Positions 13,801 through 26,285 of a stretch of 64,000 nucleotides of DNA are shown here, piece by piece. A program made the translations under genes and the position numbers. Numbering within the stretch: the first letter of the stretch is position 1; each line of letters begins with the position of its first letter. The stretch comes from Wuchereria bancrofti. Taxonomy: Eukaryota > Nematoda > Chromadorea > Rhabditida > Onchocercidae. The stretch spans positions 986,461 through 1,050,460 of the forward strand of contig SSBO01000010.1 in the NCBI GenBank assembly GCA_005281725.1, in the 5' to 3' direction. The notes beneath the pieces were generated by a model that saw nothing but the letters and a program-made list of their open reading frames with translations, had not been told where the DNA came from and searched no databases.

Positions 13801-16026
13801 TATATTGAATTTTAGTAGCTTAGTTTAAATTACTACTAAGTTTAATTGCTAGGTTTCAAATCGTTTGAAGATAAATTAAAGGTGACTTTAGAGAAGCTAA
13901 TTAAATCCTAGGAAAGCTCAATTCAGCTAGCTGCGCAAACATTTGAAAGAGAACACATTGCATTTTCTTTTACTTCATTTTTCCTTTCCATCATTCGACA
14001 ACTGTCGAAATAATACAGTGTTAATCCGTGAGATGAAAGACTGTCTTCACTGAATATTCTCAGACAAATACAAATCGATGCAAACAGTGATGCAGCATGC
14101 ATCTGCCAGCTGCAGCTGGGTTTGCTGCACTGTCAGGTGGGGGACAGGTGCACTGCTTGGTGACATAAAGTGAGCACCGACTTTTGTTGCAACCATGTGC
14201 TTGCCCGGGCCAAACATCGCTAAGGATTTAAACCCTTAACCCTTTGTGCAAGTTTTCGATGCTCAGTAAGCTACACTTGGGCTGCTCTCCTCATGGCACG
14301 TCTCTGCTTGATTTCTCCATCAATTCTTCCTCTTCACTTCGTACTTGCAGGCCTTCCTTCAATCCTATCAAATTATTGGTATATTGTTGCTGTGGATTGA
14401 TACTTGTTCATCGCGATGGTTGCAGCGAATAAAAGTGGTTACAACGGATCCTTGATGCCAGTTCCAAAACCAGCACCAAACCAGTTCCAAACTAGATCCA
14501 AACCGCCGCTAAGAAAGATTCCCTAACAGATACGACTTCTCAACAATAGCTCTTCTAAGCTAATTTGAATTATTGGTGCAAATTAAAGAAATGAATATCT
14601 TCTTGTAACATTATCAGCTTTTCATAAAATCAGAGAAAAAGTCAAGCATGGAAAATATCACACGAAGTAATTGCTTACACGTGGAAACGAATTGCATCTT
14701 ATTTAATTCTATTTGTTTGGAATTTGACAGAAGTATTTCATTTTGCTTTGAAAAGCTCGTTTTCTTTGAGAATTTTGAAATTTCAATTCAAAAATCAAAT
14801 GAAGAATTTGGTAGGTAGTTTAAATGCCAGGTGTTGAATTACTCTCTTTAATGTTCAGTAATTTCTTCTCTGTCCTTTTTTCTTCTTCATTATTCAACTG
14901 CGAATATTTTCTCCCGATTGCGGGTTTATTCGTTTTTTTTTTCTATCTATGCACTTACCCATTTCCTGATAATTAAATATGCAAAGCGAAAAATTATGGG
15001 GAAGTAGAGTTATGGAGGAAGTTTTATTAAGAGATGTTAAGGTAAGGAGGGAGTTAATAGATGGTGAAAAAGTAAGGAGAAAGTTATTAAAATAAAGTAA
15101 ATAGAGTGTCATTAGAAGGTGAAAAAGTAAAGAGTAAATTATTAAGTGCGACAAATATGTAGAAATGAAATTTACTGGAAAAATGAATGTAATACTTTTA
15201 CATATATACAAATGCAGTTAAAGATTAAAAAATTGAATTTTCAAATGACCAAGAGAGGAAATTAATAAATTGAATAAGCACCAGTAAAAAGTAATAAATT
15301 TTTTGCTAATGCTTACCTGCTTCTTTTCTTAAATTTATTATTGGAAAAAGTATAACTTACATCTCCAAAAGTTGGTAAAGCATCATGTAAAAATTTAATG
15401 CACTGATGTTGTACCTCCCAACGATCATCCATTAAGAGACGCTCGAGTTGTTTGAATAAATCACCTTTTTTGACAAACTTGGAAAACCATTGTGGGTCAT
15501 GTTTCAACCAGACGGTTAAACGACTTAGAGTCTATAAAAGTTCATTTCCGCATTTTCTGTCCTTTTTCTTAAACGTGATTCAGGACTTTTGCTGTTGTAA
15601 GGAATTTGAAAAATTCAATTAGCCTCATTTATGTTTTTTTATTATATTATTGAAAAGTTAAAAGAAAATATTAAAAGTTAGAAAAAAATTTTCTAATTTT
15701 TGTACTTTTTTCCACTACATTTCCCTTTACTTTAATTTTCCTAATTCATAGGTTCAGCCTAGAAATTAAAAGAGACAAGATAGTTAGTTTTGATGATTTG
15801 AAAAATATATTTAAAAGAGTGTTTTATTGCTATTTTCAAATTTTTGCATGAATAAGATCACATTTAAACCACACTTAAATAAAATTTCTTCAGTAATCAA
15901 TTATCATGCAAAATAGATACTTACTTGTAAGCGAACATCAAAATCAGTACTGCGCAAAAGTTCGATAATGTCTTCGTCAGACGGTAACAATGGTGTACTA
16001 CGATCTGTTACTATTGGTGCCAACAT
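1893..16026 (-). CDS. che-12: Crescerin/TOGARAM-type TOG-domain protein (CHE-12 orthologue), complete, 26 exons
   Basis: The predicted protein has about 1,244 residues. Exons in transcript order are 16026-15925, 15531-15361, 13491-13351, 13115-12914, 12583-12470, 12158-12019, 11857-11672, 10533-10421, 10036-9910, 9525-9357, 9205-9105, 8750-8693, 7957-7920, 7583-7411, 7100-6973, 6810-6698, 6413-6217, 6070-5866, 5465-5326, 4591-4402, 4179-4087, 3895-3735, 3371-3192, 2965-2829, 2502-2416 and 2161-1893. Phase closes throughout, ending in TAA. HEAT-like TOG blocks cover about residues 15-240 and 290-450. A Ser-rich linker follows, then TOG blocks at about 745-960 and 1005-1244. The third block carries EEWNGKLYAIEVIDTLAKIS and LRSTVSRAA, and the fourth ASEWERRMKGLKEFSQIV. 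Both resemble the C-terminal TOGs of TOGARAM1. The family binds tubulin and supports cilium growth; C. elegans CHE-12 acts in sensory cilia. Least certain are the exon 10/11 junction and the exon 7 donor, which sits in a minisatellite. CLASP is a weaker alternative, because the paired N- and C-terminal TOG layout fits Crescerin better. Confidence 0.85.
9103..9104 (-). other. GC splice donor of che-12 intron 11
   Basis: The exon 9205-9105 ends GATATG followed by GCAAGT, the typical context of a GC-AG intron. It is the donor that keeps phase 0 into the next exon at 8750. The nearest GT downstream would shift the frame. Confidence 0.6.
11394..11680 (-). repeat. 41-bp minisatellite overlapping the exon 7 splice donor of che-12
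   Basis: Six near-identical 41-bp units start at 11394, 11435, 11476, 11517, 11558 and 11599. A diverged seventh starts at 11640 and runs into the exon 7 end. Read on the che-12 strand, each unit contains a donor-like CAG/GTTTACC and an acceptor-like TTTATACAG/A. The junction assigned to exon 7 (11672) is itself a copy of the donor motif. The array is open in all three minus-strand frames, which explains the long Tyr/Leu/Thr-rich open frames there. Confidence 0.9.
13920..14545. other. GC-richer island inside che-12 intron 2, with a 36-residue plus-strand ORF
   Basis: Intron 2 of che-12 (13492-15360) is AT-rich except here. The block holds two adjoining CAGCTG E-boxes near 14110 and runs of CCAGTTCCAAA-like repeats near 14460-14510. 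An opposite-strand ORF at 14416-14526 begins with a well-placed ATG and encodes 36 residues, including LMPVPKPAPNQF and a basic C-terminus. I see no flanking exon that clearly joins it. It may be a small nested gene, an intronic enhancer, or a decayed element. Confidence 0.25.
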
Positions 16027-16035
16027 GTCGAATTA

Positions 16036-16038
16036 TCT
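16036..16038 (-). promoter_or_regulatory. Probable spliced-leader acceptor of che-12
   Basis: On the minus strand a pyrimidine-rich stretch ending in TTTAAG abuts the transcript ten bases before the ATG at 16026. No upstream coding exon joins here in frame. In nematodes this arrangement is typical of spliced-leader trans-splicing, and it supports 16026 as the start. The assignment is inference from position. Confidence 0.5.
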
Positions 16039-17013
16039 TAAAGAAATTTTCAGAATATCACATTATTTATCATTGATGTAATGAAGTTGAATTAGTATGG
16101 ACAATTTTTATCAGAAGAAATCAATGATATTTAGAAGGAAGAATGCATTAATTCAATCCTTTATGAAAGTGTCTAATAAGTCTTAAAATATTTTCAGAAG
16201 ACAGAAAAAGGAAAAAATTAGTTCAATTCATTAAACTATTTTGAAACAAGAAAAATAAAATTATTAAATTGAAGTCAAAAGGAAATAAAATTATTCTCAT
16301 CCACTAAACGTCTGATTAATAAAAATCTTCCAGTTCCACTACTATTTGATATTTGCTGAAAGGACAAAAGTATGGAAGCATTCTCGAAACTAAGAATAAC
16401 AAAGAGATATTCGTGAAGTCATCATTGACCAGTGAGCACTGATTACGAAAGTTCAACGATTTCATTGAATCAGTTAGCTAATCTAAATCTAATTTATAAA
16501 TTATCATACTAACATATACAAATGCTCCATTATCTATGTCTACATATTACTTTAAAAATTATAATGTACAAGTGAGTATTGAAAATTACGATCTTAATAT
16601 ATTCGTTTTTCTCAGAAAGAAATGGAATAAATTTTCAAATAAAATATATAAAGTATGAAAGAAATTCCTTAATTTTTTTTTAAAAGTATTTTTTGAAAAG
16701 AAAAAAAGAAAAAAGTAGTAGCATTCTATAATTCGTTTTATCCGTTTTCGTTGAATTAACTCGAAAGCAAAAATAATTTTATAAGCTACTTTACCTAAGA
16801 TCTGATCAAATAAATATATATTACTTTATCTAAGAATGAATTATAATTTACTCAAAAAATGGATGAAACATATTACTTATAGAATATGAATGAAAAAGGA
16901 AAGTACGAAGGATTACTTTTTTTTTTCAACTAAAACTGAATCAAGAAAGATGAATGATGAATGAAAAGGTAGGTGAAATAATAGTGAAGTGAGAGAGGTA
17001 TCCTGAATTTGTC

Positions 17014-17027
17014 GTCACCACGGTAAC
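17014..17027 (-). promoter_or_regulatory. Near-consensus X-box upstream of che-12
   Basis: In gene orientation the 14 bases read GTTACCGTGGTGAC. This fits the relaxed ciliary X-box (RYYNYYATRRNRAC), bound by RFX/DAF-19 factors, at 13 of 14 positions; the miss is G for A in the central AT. It lies about 1 kb upstream of the start, further than most C. elegans X-boxes. A ciliary gene downstream makes it a reasonable candidate regulatory site. Confidence 0.4.
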
Positions 17028-17353
17028 CAAATTAATCGACGTGTCCCAACTGCTGTCCCTTAAATCAAATATCCATAGCGTTTTTACTGTCACATGAATA
17101 TTATTATAGTAATAAAAATTTTCACCTAATTGTGATAAGATAAAGATGATTGATTTAATGGACAAAATATAAGCATATATTATAACTCTTGAATCACATT
17201 TGAGATCTCCTAATTTTTTAAAAAAAAATGAATATTTGCAACTTTTCAAAAATTAAAAAACTTTTAAATTAATAATTTTTTCAAATTTTGTTTTCTTAAA
17301 TAGAAAGACTGAATAATTATTTGACATTATTATTATTAGTTTAATATCATAAC

Positions 17354-17417
17354 GCTCATTTTTGTCATACTCACGTTACGTAACTGCTCATTTTTGACGT
17401 ACTCACGTTACGTGCAG
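17354..17417. repeat. Two tandem 32-bp copies
   Basis: The segments GCTCATTTTTG and ACTCACGTTACGT recur at an exact 32-base offset (17354/17386 and 17369/17401), with a few differences between them. Confidence 0.8.
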
Positions 17418-18303
17418 GAATGCAAATGTAAAATAGCACAATGTATAGTGGAAATAAAATTGATTTAAGCAGTTTAGATATATATCAGTCAATGAATGAA
17501 TGATTCATTTATTTACATAATTGATAGGCTTATTTTCTCACCTATGATATTTCTTGGAGAAATTGAAATTTAAACTTCAATGTTTTTAATTTAACAAAGG
17601 TATCGAAGTTCTTATTAACATAAATCATCATTTGCACTTATATAAATCCTTATATATGATGCATATGAGACTATATGACTTCAAAGAAGTTATAAATTAA
17701 TTTATTTCTTGATAAGCTTATGAAATTATAAATACACTTTATGAGTTTATGAGTAAAGACTTTCAGGAAATCAAACATAACTTTTAAAACAATTTAATGC
17801 AGATATTGCGAATTTTTTTGAATAATAATAATTCCCTGAATGCTTACATACACTGAAACTATTAATTGAAAAAATTTCTCTTTTTTAAGATTACTCCTTT
17901 CATTTATTCAGAGTTTTTAATGAAACATTTTTTTAAGTCATATTTTTCTTTACTTTTTTTGAAAGCAATGATTGATTTTTTTTTGAAGTTTTTTTAAAAG
18001 TTTATATTGAGAATGAGAGTCATTATTATTTCTGCATAGCAATGTGATCATAAATGACCAATTCAAGCGACAATATTTTAATGCATTCTCTCGGAAGTCA
18101 TTGTCAAAAGGAACATTGATCGTCTGCGAATTGATCCGCGGAAATTAGAAATTCGCATTAATTATTTTATCGTGACAAATCTTACCCATTTCATCAACAA
18201 ATTCTACACTAAATATCCATTCATCTTCACTCTTTCACCATCCTTCCTGTCTTTTTCCACACAAATGTGACCTAAATTTGAATTTTTATGACGAGAATAA
18301 TTG

Positions 18304-18350
18304 ATGAGTGTAGTAGAACGATGCTCTTAGTACTTCTACTACTCACTCAT
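18304..18350. other. Short imperfect hairpin
   Basis: Arms of 15 paired bases (ATGAGTG plus TAGTAGAA against their complements), with a two-base bulge and a 15-base loop. Function unknown. Confidence 0.5.
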
Positions 18351-20038
18351 ACGTCGCATCAGTTCTTTGAAATCGTTTTTCTATCAATATTGAAATTCCA
18401 ACTCTATGAATTTTATTGGAAATTTGTCATTTGCTTGTTCACTTAATTTCACTTTAAAGTTTTACTAGTCGATTATGCAAAGTTCACCATGAAAACATGG
18501 AAAAAAGTTAAATATCACTTGATTAGATTATCAGTTCAGTTTTAGAGAAAGAAAAAATTGTCCTTTATTGAAAATTAAGTTTAGTTATAAGTTTTCTCTT
18601 CAATTCCATTTTTTAAACCTTAAAATCTTTCTTATATGAAATATTAGGAAAATATTCAAATTTTTGCACATTTTATTTTGTAGATAGACGAACTTTTCAT
18701 TTCGAAAACTTTTAAGCCTTTTGACGATGAAAATTTCAACCTTTTCTCTTCTTTTTTGTTGTCATTACCATTAAATAAGCGAAACATTCATTTCATTACT
18801 TAGTTGACGGTTTTGAAATTGGAAAATTGATGCTCAATGGAATGTTCTCAGCGGAAAACGCGGAATACTTTCAAACTGCAATGTATCTATCAGATTTTGT
18901 CAAAAAACATAATTCTAAGCTTAGTAATAATTTTTTTTATCGAAAATACCATTATGTCTGAGTTACTCGTCAATGTTATTTCAAAAAAAACGAATTGTTC
19001 GTTACGTTTTTTTTTTTTGAAAAAGTTATTTCACAAAGAAATCTTTATTCATTATGCTACCTTATTTCAAATCATATTATTTCAAAAAAAAAAGAATCGT
19101 CAAGAGAAAAGTCACAGTCTATTACGTTACGTTATTACAAAAAGTGTCGCATCAGTTTTGTGAAATAAAGGAAAGGAAATGGAAAAGAGCAAGTTTACCA
19201 ATTAATTTTAAAATATTAAATGTGAAAATATCAATGACTTAAGCTTATCATTTGTATTAATCTACTGATTGGTGAATGTAATCATTTTATCATTTTATTT
19301 CATAACTGACTGTCACAATCAAATATATCAGTTAATAATTTAATTGTTGCTATCACTGACCGTTACTCTGATACAAATAATATAATGAAACTTATTTTAA
19401 TAAGCGCATCAATTTGTTAAAAACATTTTTAAATTTTATATACACATCATTAATCTTTATTGGTTGTTATTCAGATTTTTTCAAATATAAACAGACAGAC
19501 ATAGACAGGTGCGCACACACGGAGAGAAAGAGATAGACAAATGCGCACACCTAATCCATTTATCTGCATTCAATATCGCTGGTGTGGTTCTGAAAATTTC
19601 ATCATATTTCATTTCTTGAAAATTATTCGTACATTTATGTTATTTTATAGTGATTGAATTCAAAATGCTTATTTGTCAACTTTCTTATTTTATCCTCAAA
19701 TATTAATTATTTAATGTATTTGCAGATTATTTCTATTCATATACTATTGCAATAATCATAATATTCGGAATTAGACTAAGTGGAATAGTTTGTTTATTTA
19801 AATTATAGTAATCAATGTTATTTACACAAAATCAATGAATTTTAAAAATGACTTCGTTTAATATTTAAAATTAACTCGTTGATTTCGAAAAAAATTTCGA
19901 AAGCAACTGAAGTTGATATAATTTTCTGCATTAAAATTTTCGTTATATGAAATGAAAATTTTTCATCACAATCTTTTTTTCTTTTCCCCATGAGGAAATG
20001 ATTAATCACTTAAATAATTACATTTTTTCCTTTGTTTT

Positions 20039-20115
20039 CCGTTTTTAACAACGGAATTTTCGGTATTTCTGTTTTTAGCAACAGAGTTTTCGATATTTTC
20101 CATTTTTAGCTGTGG
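20039..20115. repeat. Three tandem hairpin units with covarying stems
   Basis: Units start at 20039, 20069 and 20100, spaced 30-31 bases. Their cores are CCGTTTTTAACAACGG, CTGTTTTTAGCAACAG and CCATTTTTAGCTGTGG. In the first two, both arms of a five-base stem change together. The third retains the outer three pairs. Confidence 0.6.
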
Positions 20116-20774
20116 AATTTTCAGTATAGAATAAAAACGACGAAAAAATTATTTTCATCTAAAATGGCTTTCAATTCTGCAAAAACTCAGTATTCCCACA
20201 AATGACAACTGTCATCTTAAATTCAGGATATCATTATGTTTTCATCCTGAATTCCGAATGTGATTACACTCATTCTTGTTGGCATCACATTGTCTTTTTC
20301 TTTAAATTCAAGTTTTATGTTCTGAATTGTAGTTATTTGTTGCAAACGGTTCTTTCCGGATGCTTTCTTATTTTCTAAAAGTTATTTTCCTTTTCCCAAA
20401 TATTATTCTTTTTTTTTCCAATTTCATATTTTTCTAAAGCACTGATCCGAACCAATCAGATTAGCAAAAAAAGACTGAAATATATTGAAATTTTTGCAGT
20501 TTATAATTTGTGAATAAAGTTGAACTTTGCACTCACTTATTCCAACTCAAAATGTAATTTAAGCAAGTGATGTCTCAGACTGTCATATTGGAATGAATTC
20601 AAAATGTTAAATATTCTTATGTGAGAACTCGGCTGCAGTATACTGTACAACTGACAGCTTTACTTCTCTTCATTTTTGATTGAAATTAAATCTTTAATTT
20701 AACAATGAGTCATCAATGATTCCTCTTTTGATATTCTCTTGCGATCGCAGACGATGAAATGAATAAGTATCGTC

Positions 20775-21066
20775 CCGTATAACACGTAGTATCACGTAAT
20801 ACATGTGACTACCTTTCATATGCATGATTATCTTTCAGCATTTCTGATATAAATAATAATTTTTCTGCATAACACGTTCGTTTGACGTGTGATTGTCGTT
20901 TCAGTATACGTGTGACTGTTCCTGAATGTAACACTTTGACAGTTTTGCCACGTAATGCACCTATTTCTGCGTGTAATACGTATGTATAACTGTTCTCTCT
21001 GTAATACGTGACTGTTTTCTTCGTGTAATACATGTAACTGTTTTTGTGTGTGATACGTGTGCTTTT
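20775..21066. repeat. Degenerate array of about 30-bp units rich in ACGTG
   Basis: Variants of GTGTAATACGTGTGACTGTT recur roughly ten times with irregular spacing. The overlapping minus-strand open frames of 87 and 107 codons here are products of the repetition, not recognisable proteins. Confidence 0.6.
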
Positions 21067-21796
21067 TGACATTAAATGATAAAATGATAAAATTGATAAA
21101 ATTGGAGGAAAATACGAAAAAAGTATTTAGGAAATTAAATGACATTGACAATTTTCATCCTAAAAGATATACTTTTTAGGATTTTTGAAGAGCGAAAGCA
21201 TTTCCAATGCAAATAATAATTCCGAGTATTAACTTGTAATTCATTAAGTGAAGCGTTAATTAAAGAAACTTAAGCGGGATGAAATGGTTGACACGAGAAA
21301 ACATATGGTGACAGCTGGTGGGTGTGAGTGGGACAACTGAGTGTGTTACTCCTAAATAAATGATAAAGCCATGAAGGGAAAGGTAAAAATTCCATTTGTC
21401 CGTTTGCATCTGAATTATCTACGATTTTTCTTTCTTTCTCTTTTCGTTTCGGAACTGAAAAGTATTTGCTTTGTAATAAATGATGATAATTAAGCTAACT
21501 CATTAATTATTACTTCCTTTCTTCATTGACAGTGCTAAATTATCATTCACAGTTCATAGATTTTCTTCAATAGAGTGAGCATTTTTATCTATTTAAAAAA
21601 AATTTTAAGCTAAATAATATTAAAAACACTTTGTCATTTTTTATTCAAAAGTAGTTTAAAGACTTGTTTTAATTCATTTTTTGATCATTTTGATTTTTTG
21701 ATTACAATTAATTACTTTTTTTCGATATATATATATATATATTGCGACAACAACTTGTTAAGCGATATAAATGTTAAATGATATAAATGACTTTTC

Positions 21797-21834
21797 CAAG
21801 ATTTCAAAAAACTATAAACTTTTTCGAAATCTTG
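21797..21834. other. Short hairpin
   Basis: CAAGATTTC and its complement form a nine-base stem extended by five A-T pairs after one mismatch, with an eight-base loop. Probably AT-rich chance or a decayed palindrome. Confidence 0.4.
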
Positions 21835-24346
21835 AAAAAATACATATGCAGAAGAATAAGGGAAGGAAAGATTTTTCAAAAATAAAGATTTATTCTCATC
21901 CTAACATAATGCTATTTTTTCTTGTTTTTATTTTTCGTTTTTTGTTTTTTGACCTTTTGACAAATGGGTAATAAATTTATATTATTTGAGCTTTTTTTTC
22001 TAAAAAAAAAAGAATTTTTCAAAAATTATAGTATTAGCGTGGATTTTTTCTTATCATTAATATTTTCGTTTACAAATGCAAATGTTTTATCGTATTTTAC
22101 ATTCAATTTTGAAGCTTTAAATTTTACAAAAAGCAGGTGACGGAATTTTTTTCAACGGATGTAATTGATGAAGAAGTAAACGTTATATGGTGACAAACAC
22201 TTAAAAATTCTTATTCAAGTGAAAAATTTTCGTTTTAATATTACATTTTGGTTGAAGCAATGTTTTCTTTGATGCCAACGTAACACTTTAAAGTTTCAGT
22301 TTTCTATTTTTCTGATTAATCAAAGGAAAGTAATGAAAAGAAAAGAGTGGAAAATTGCCCTCTAAAAGTAAAAAAATGTTTCAAAAATTCTTGCAAATTC
22401 GTTTTTATTGGGGGAAAAAGTTAATTTGAGAAGCAGCTGACTGACTTGTTGGATTTACTTATTTTTTAAACTTAATTCATTTTTATTTGTTTTCTTCCTT
22501 CAAACGATCCACTGTTTTTCTTTCTTTTTTTAGTGGTAAGGATTGGAATTCATTTGAAACGTGTATATGTGATAAGTAGAAGTGAAGTGTTGAAAGTTCT
22601 CCTAGCAAAATAAGGAAGAATTTTAACATTCTGAATACATTTCTGTCTTCTCTAATTTCTCATTTTCATCTTTCCAGAAAGATAATTTTCATTATTTATA
22701 CTTACTTGACGTAAATACATATTATTCATAAGATAAAATGGTACCTTTGTAGAAAAGAAAACAAAGAAGAAACCGGAAAAAATAATCATTCTTGTATTGA
22801 TTTATCAATAAAACGAAAAAAAAACAAATTTTGCTTTTTTTGTTTTATTTTTTCGTTTCATTGTTACTTTAATCTTTTAAGCGGCTAAGATTAGACCGAA
22901 CACTTCTGTTAACTTTTTTCAAAACTTTCTTTAGTTTTTGAAGTAATATTTTTGTTGGCTTTTTGGGTGTAACTCTTTCTTTCTATTTTTCCTTTTTTAT
23001 TTTAGGCGAAATTTCTTCGTTTTTAAAAGAGATGACTTTTTGATTATTTGAAACAATTCGTTTTATTTTCCAGATATTGGGTAAATAAATGAACACTGAT
23101 CCGACTAATGAATGGATAAATGATCTCTTAAAAAGTTTGCCAATCGTTTTCTTTTTAATTATCAATAATAAACTTGTTCAGAATCTTTGATAAAATCAAA
23201 TAAAAGACAAATTATGCCCAGAAGCTATGAATATAAAAAGTAAGTAAAATGTAGCAAGATGATTCAAATTTTGCAAACTAGTTTTAAAAAAAATATTAGT
23301 CAATAATTAAACTGAAAATATATTTCCTTCACTAATTCATTTCCTCTCTTTTCTTATTTCCTTTTTTATGGTAATTAAAATTAGCATTCCTTTTTCTTTG
23401 ACTTAATATAAAAATGTAATTTAACTAGTAATGCCTTTAAAGAATCGTAATGATTTGTCTTTAAATGGTTATTTATAATAATCGAATATTTTTTTAGAAA
23501 AAATAATACTTAAAACGATGTAATAATCATTAAAATATTATTGTTACTATTCACATCTATTACTATTATTAATTGTTATTATTATTGATTATTATTATTA
23601 TTGTTATTATCAAATATTATTATTAATTATTATTATTGTTTTTATTATTTATTATTATTATTTGCAATATGATTTCGCTTACCTCATATTGTTATCATTA
23701 TATTATATATAATTGTATTATTATAATAGTCATTTTCTTTGTCTTAGAAGTGGTTTCAAATTCTTTTTTAATAAGAAGTTAAAGGGAAAAGGATATATAG
23801 CTAAAGTATTGTAGCAATCTTCTGTATTGTTAAATTTTCATTTCCGATATACGAGTAAAAATTTACGCACTCATAAGTACTTTTTCCCGCGACAATAAAA
23901 AAAGAAATTTCAAAAAAAAAAACTTTCTTAATGAAAGTGACAGAACGTATTAAAAGAAAATTTTCTTTTTCATTACTTTTAAATTCGAATATCATAAAAT
24001 CGATTTAATTACTATGTTGCAATGAAAAAGAGATTATATTACCGCTAATTATTATTAACTCCCAAAAATTTTCTCCTTTTTGTGCATAATCCAAATCCTA
24101 AAATAAACAGATTAAAGTTTTTCCATTTCTAAATATTTAAATAGTTTTTTTTATTATTTACATCATCATTTTCCATTTGTAAATTTAATTTAATTTAAAT
24201 TCTTTTTTTATTACTTTTAATGAATACATTTTTTTGCATATAATAAATAACAATTTGAGTTTATTGGCAAATAACTGAAGAATGATGCAGCAGCAATGCA
24301 TTTCGTTGATTACAAGCAGTTGTTTAGAAAGTTTTTTACTATTTGT

Positions 24347-24799
24347 TGAAATGAATGAACGAATGAACGAATGAACGAATGAACGAATGAACGAATGAAC
24401 GAATGAATGAATGAATGAATGAATGAATGAATGAATGAATGAATGAATGAATGAATGAATGAATGAATGAATGAATGAATGAATGAATGAATGAATGAAT
24501 GAATGAATGAATGAATGAATGAATGAATGAATGAATGAATGAATGAATGAATGAATGAATGAATGAATGAATGAATGAATGAATGAATGAATGAATGAAT
24601 GAATGAATGAATGAATGAATGAATGAATGAATGAATGAATGAATGAATGAATGAATGAATGAATGAATGAATGAATGAATGAATGAATGAATGAATGAAT
24701 GAATGAATGAATGAATGAATGAATGAATGAATGAATGAATGAATGAATGAATGAATGAATGAATGAATGAATGAATGAATGAATGAATGAATGAATGAT
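24347..24799. repeat. (GAAT)n tetranucleotide satellite, about 450 bp
   Basis: About 110 GAAT units are nearly pure. The left edge alternates GAAT and GAAC, making an octamer. The 267-codon minus-strand open frame of repeated His-Ser-Phe-Ile is a by-product of this tract. Confidence 0.95.
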
Positions 24800-26285
24800 T
24801 TTTGTTTGTATAAATTTTGAATGTTTGTTTAGATAATAATATCGTATTGAATTTGAAATAACTTCAAAAATGATCGCTGTACAATAATATTTGCATACGC
24901 TTTTAAAGATTGTTGAAACTGAACAAAATCGATTAATTATGAAAGGTATGAGAGTGAGTGAATGTGTCACCCTGTCACATATCATCATGGCAAGTTAAAG
25001 TATCATTTATAATCCAACGTTTCATAAACTATTTATCGATTATATGAGTGTTGCTGATATGACGTGTGACAGTGTGACATTTGATCATGTGAATGTATGA
25101 TAATAATAGATTTTTGACAATGAAACAATGAAAAACAATGAAAATCATATGCAAATATGTGATAATTGTCTTCAGAGAACCTTTCTTAAATTTTATTCAC
25201 GTATTATTATAGGTGAATTAAATTCTTGCGCTGAATAAGTAATATCCATTACTCAAAATAAGTGATAAAGTAACAAACAATTAGAATGAGAAAACATTGA
25301 ACCGTAATCGTAAACTAACGGTCATTTCATTTTAAAAATGTATCGCTAATTGATTACTGATAGAATTTTGTTATTTCCGGAATAATTGGAAATTAACTAT
25401 CAAGAAAAATTAATGTGCATGCAGTATTAGTTGAAAATACTTACTAGTAATGTATTAAGGGAAGAAATTCTTCGGACGACAAATACAATTATGTAAGATT
25501 TAGAAGAAAATTAAGATATACCGCTGTTTTCATTAATATTTTCTTGGAAAATACACCTCATTTAATTACTGCAATAGAGTCATTGTGGTCAGATGACACT
25601 GAAGCCAGTATTGGTTTCTTTCGCATGCAACTAGGCCATTTAATAGCGTTTGTCTATTGGGCTAACAAAGTAGCCTCAGGGTTGATTGAATTTTTGAGCT
25701 TCTCATCTGCTAAAATTTTGCACTTCCCGTTCTGTGCACTTTTCCGAAACGATACATCGTCATTTATTATTATTATTATTATTTTTATAATTGTCGTTAT
25801 TATTAATTAATTAGTTGTTATTAATTATTATTGTCATTCATTACTTTATGTTTTCCTTTTTGTCATCATTTCTTGAGAGACACATGCATTTTTGTCTTTA
25901 GTATTGCAATTATCAGTCATTTCCAATTCATTTATTTCATTCACTCACTAATCACTGAATGGAATAATCAAATTTCTGATTTTACATTAGCCAATTAACA
26001 ACACTTTGAAATATTTGCTTGCATAGTTTCTTTCATTTCCTTCGTTTTCCTTTTTTCTCGAAAGATCATTCGTTTGAAAAATTTCACCATTTAATGCTGA
26101 AATCGGTTTACACTTTTTTTGCACTCATTTAAACGCCAACTTACACGTGTATGTATGTGTGTACGTGCGTGTGTGTGACGTTTAGCGACAAGCTATGCGT
26201 TTGATCAATTTCATTCCATCAATTGTTTCCAAAAAGATATACGAATAAAATGAATTGAATAAAATCGTTGAGATGGGCACATTCT

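Noticed and set aside
14894..15211. 105-codon minus-strand ORF in che-12 intron 2
   Set aside because: Low-complexity AT-rich composition and no domain. Phase joins exon 2 to exon 3 without it.
24185..24988. 267-codon minus-strand ORF of repeated His-Ser-Phe-Ile
   Set aside because: It is the translation of the GAAT satellite, with no splice sites or non-repeat coding sequence.
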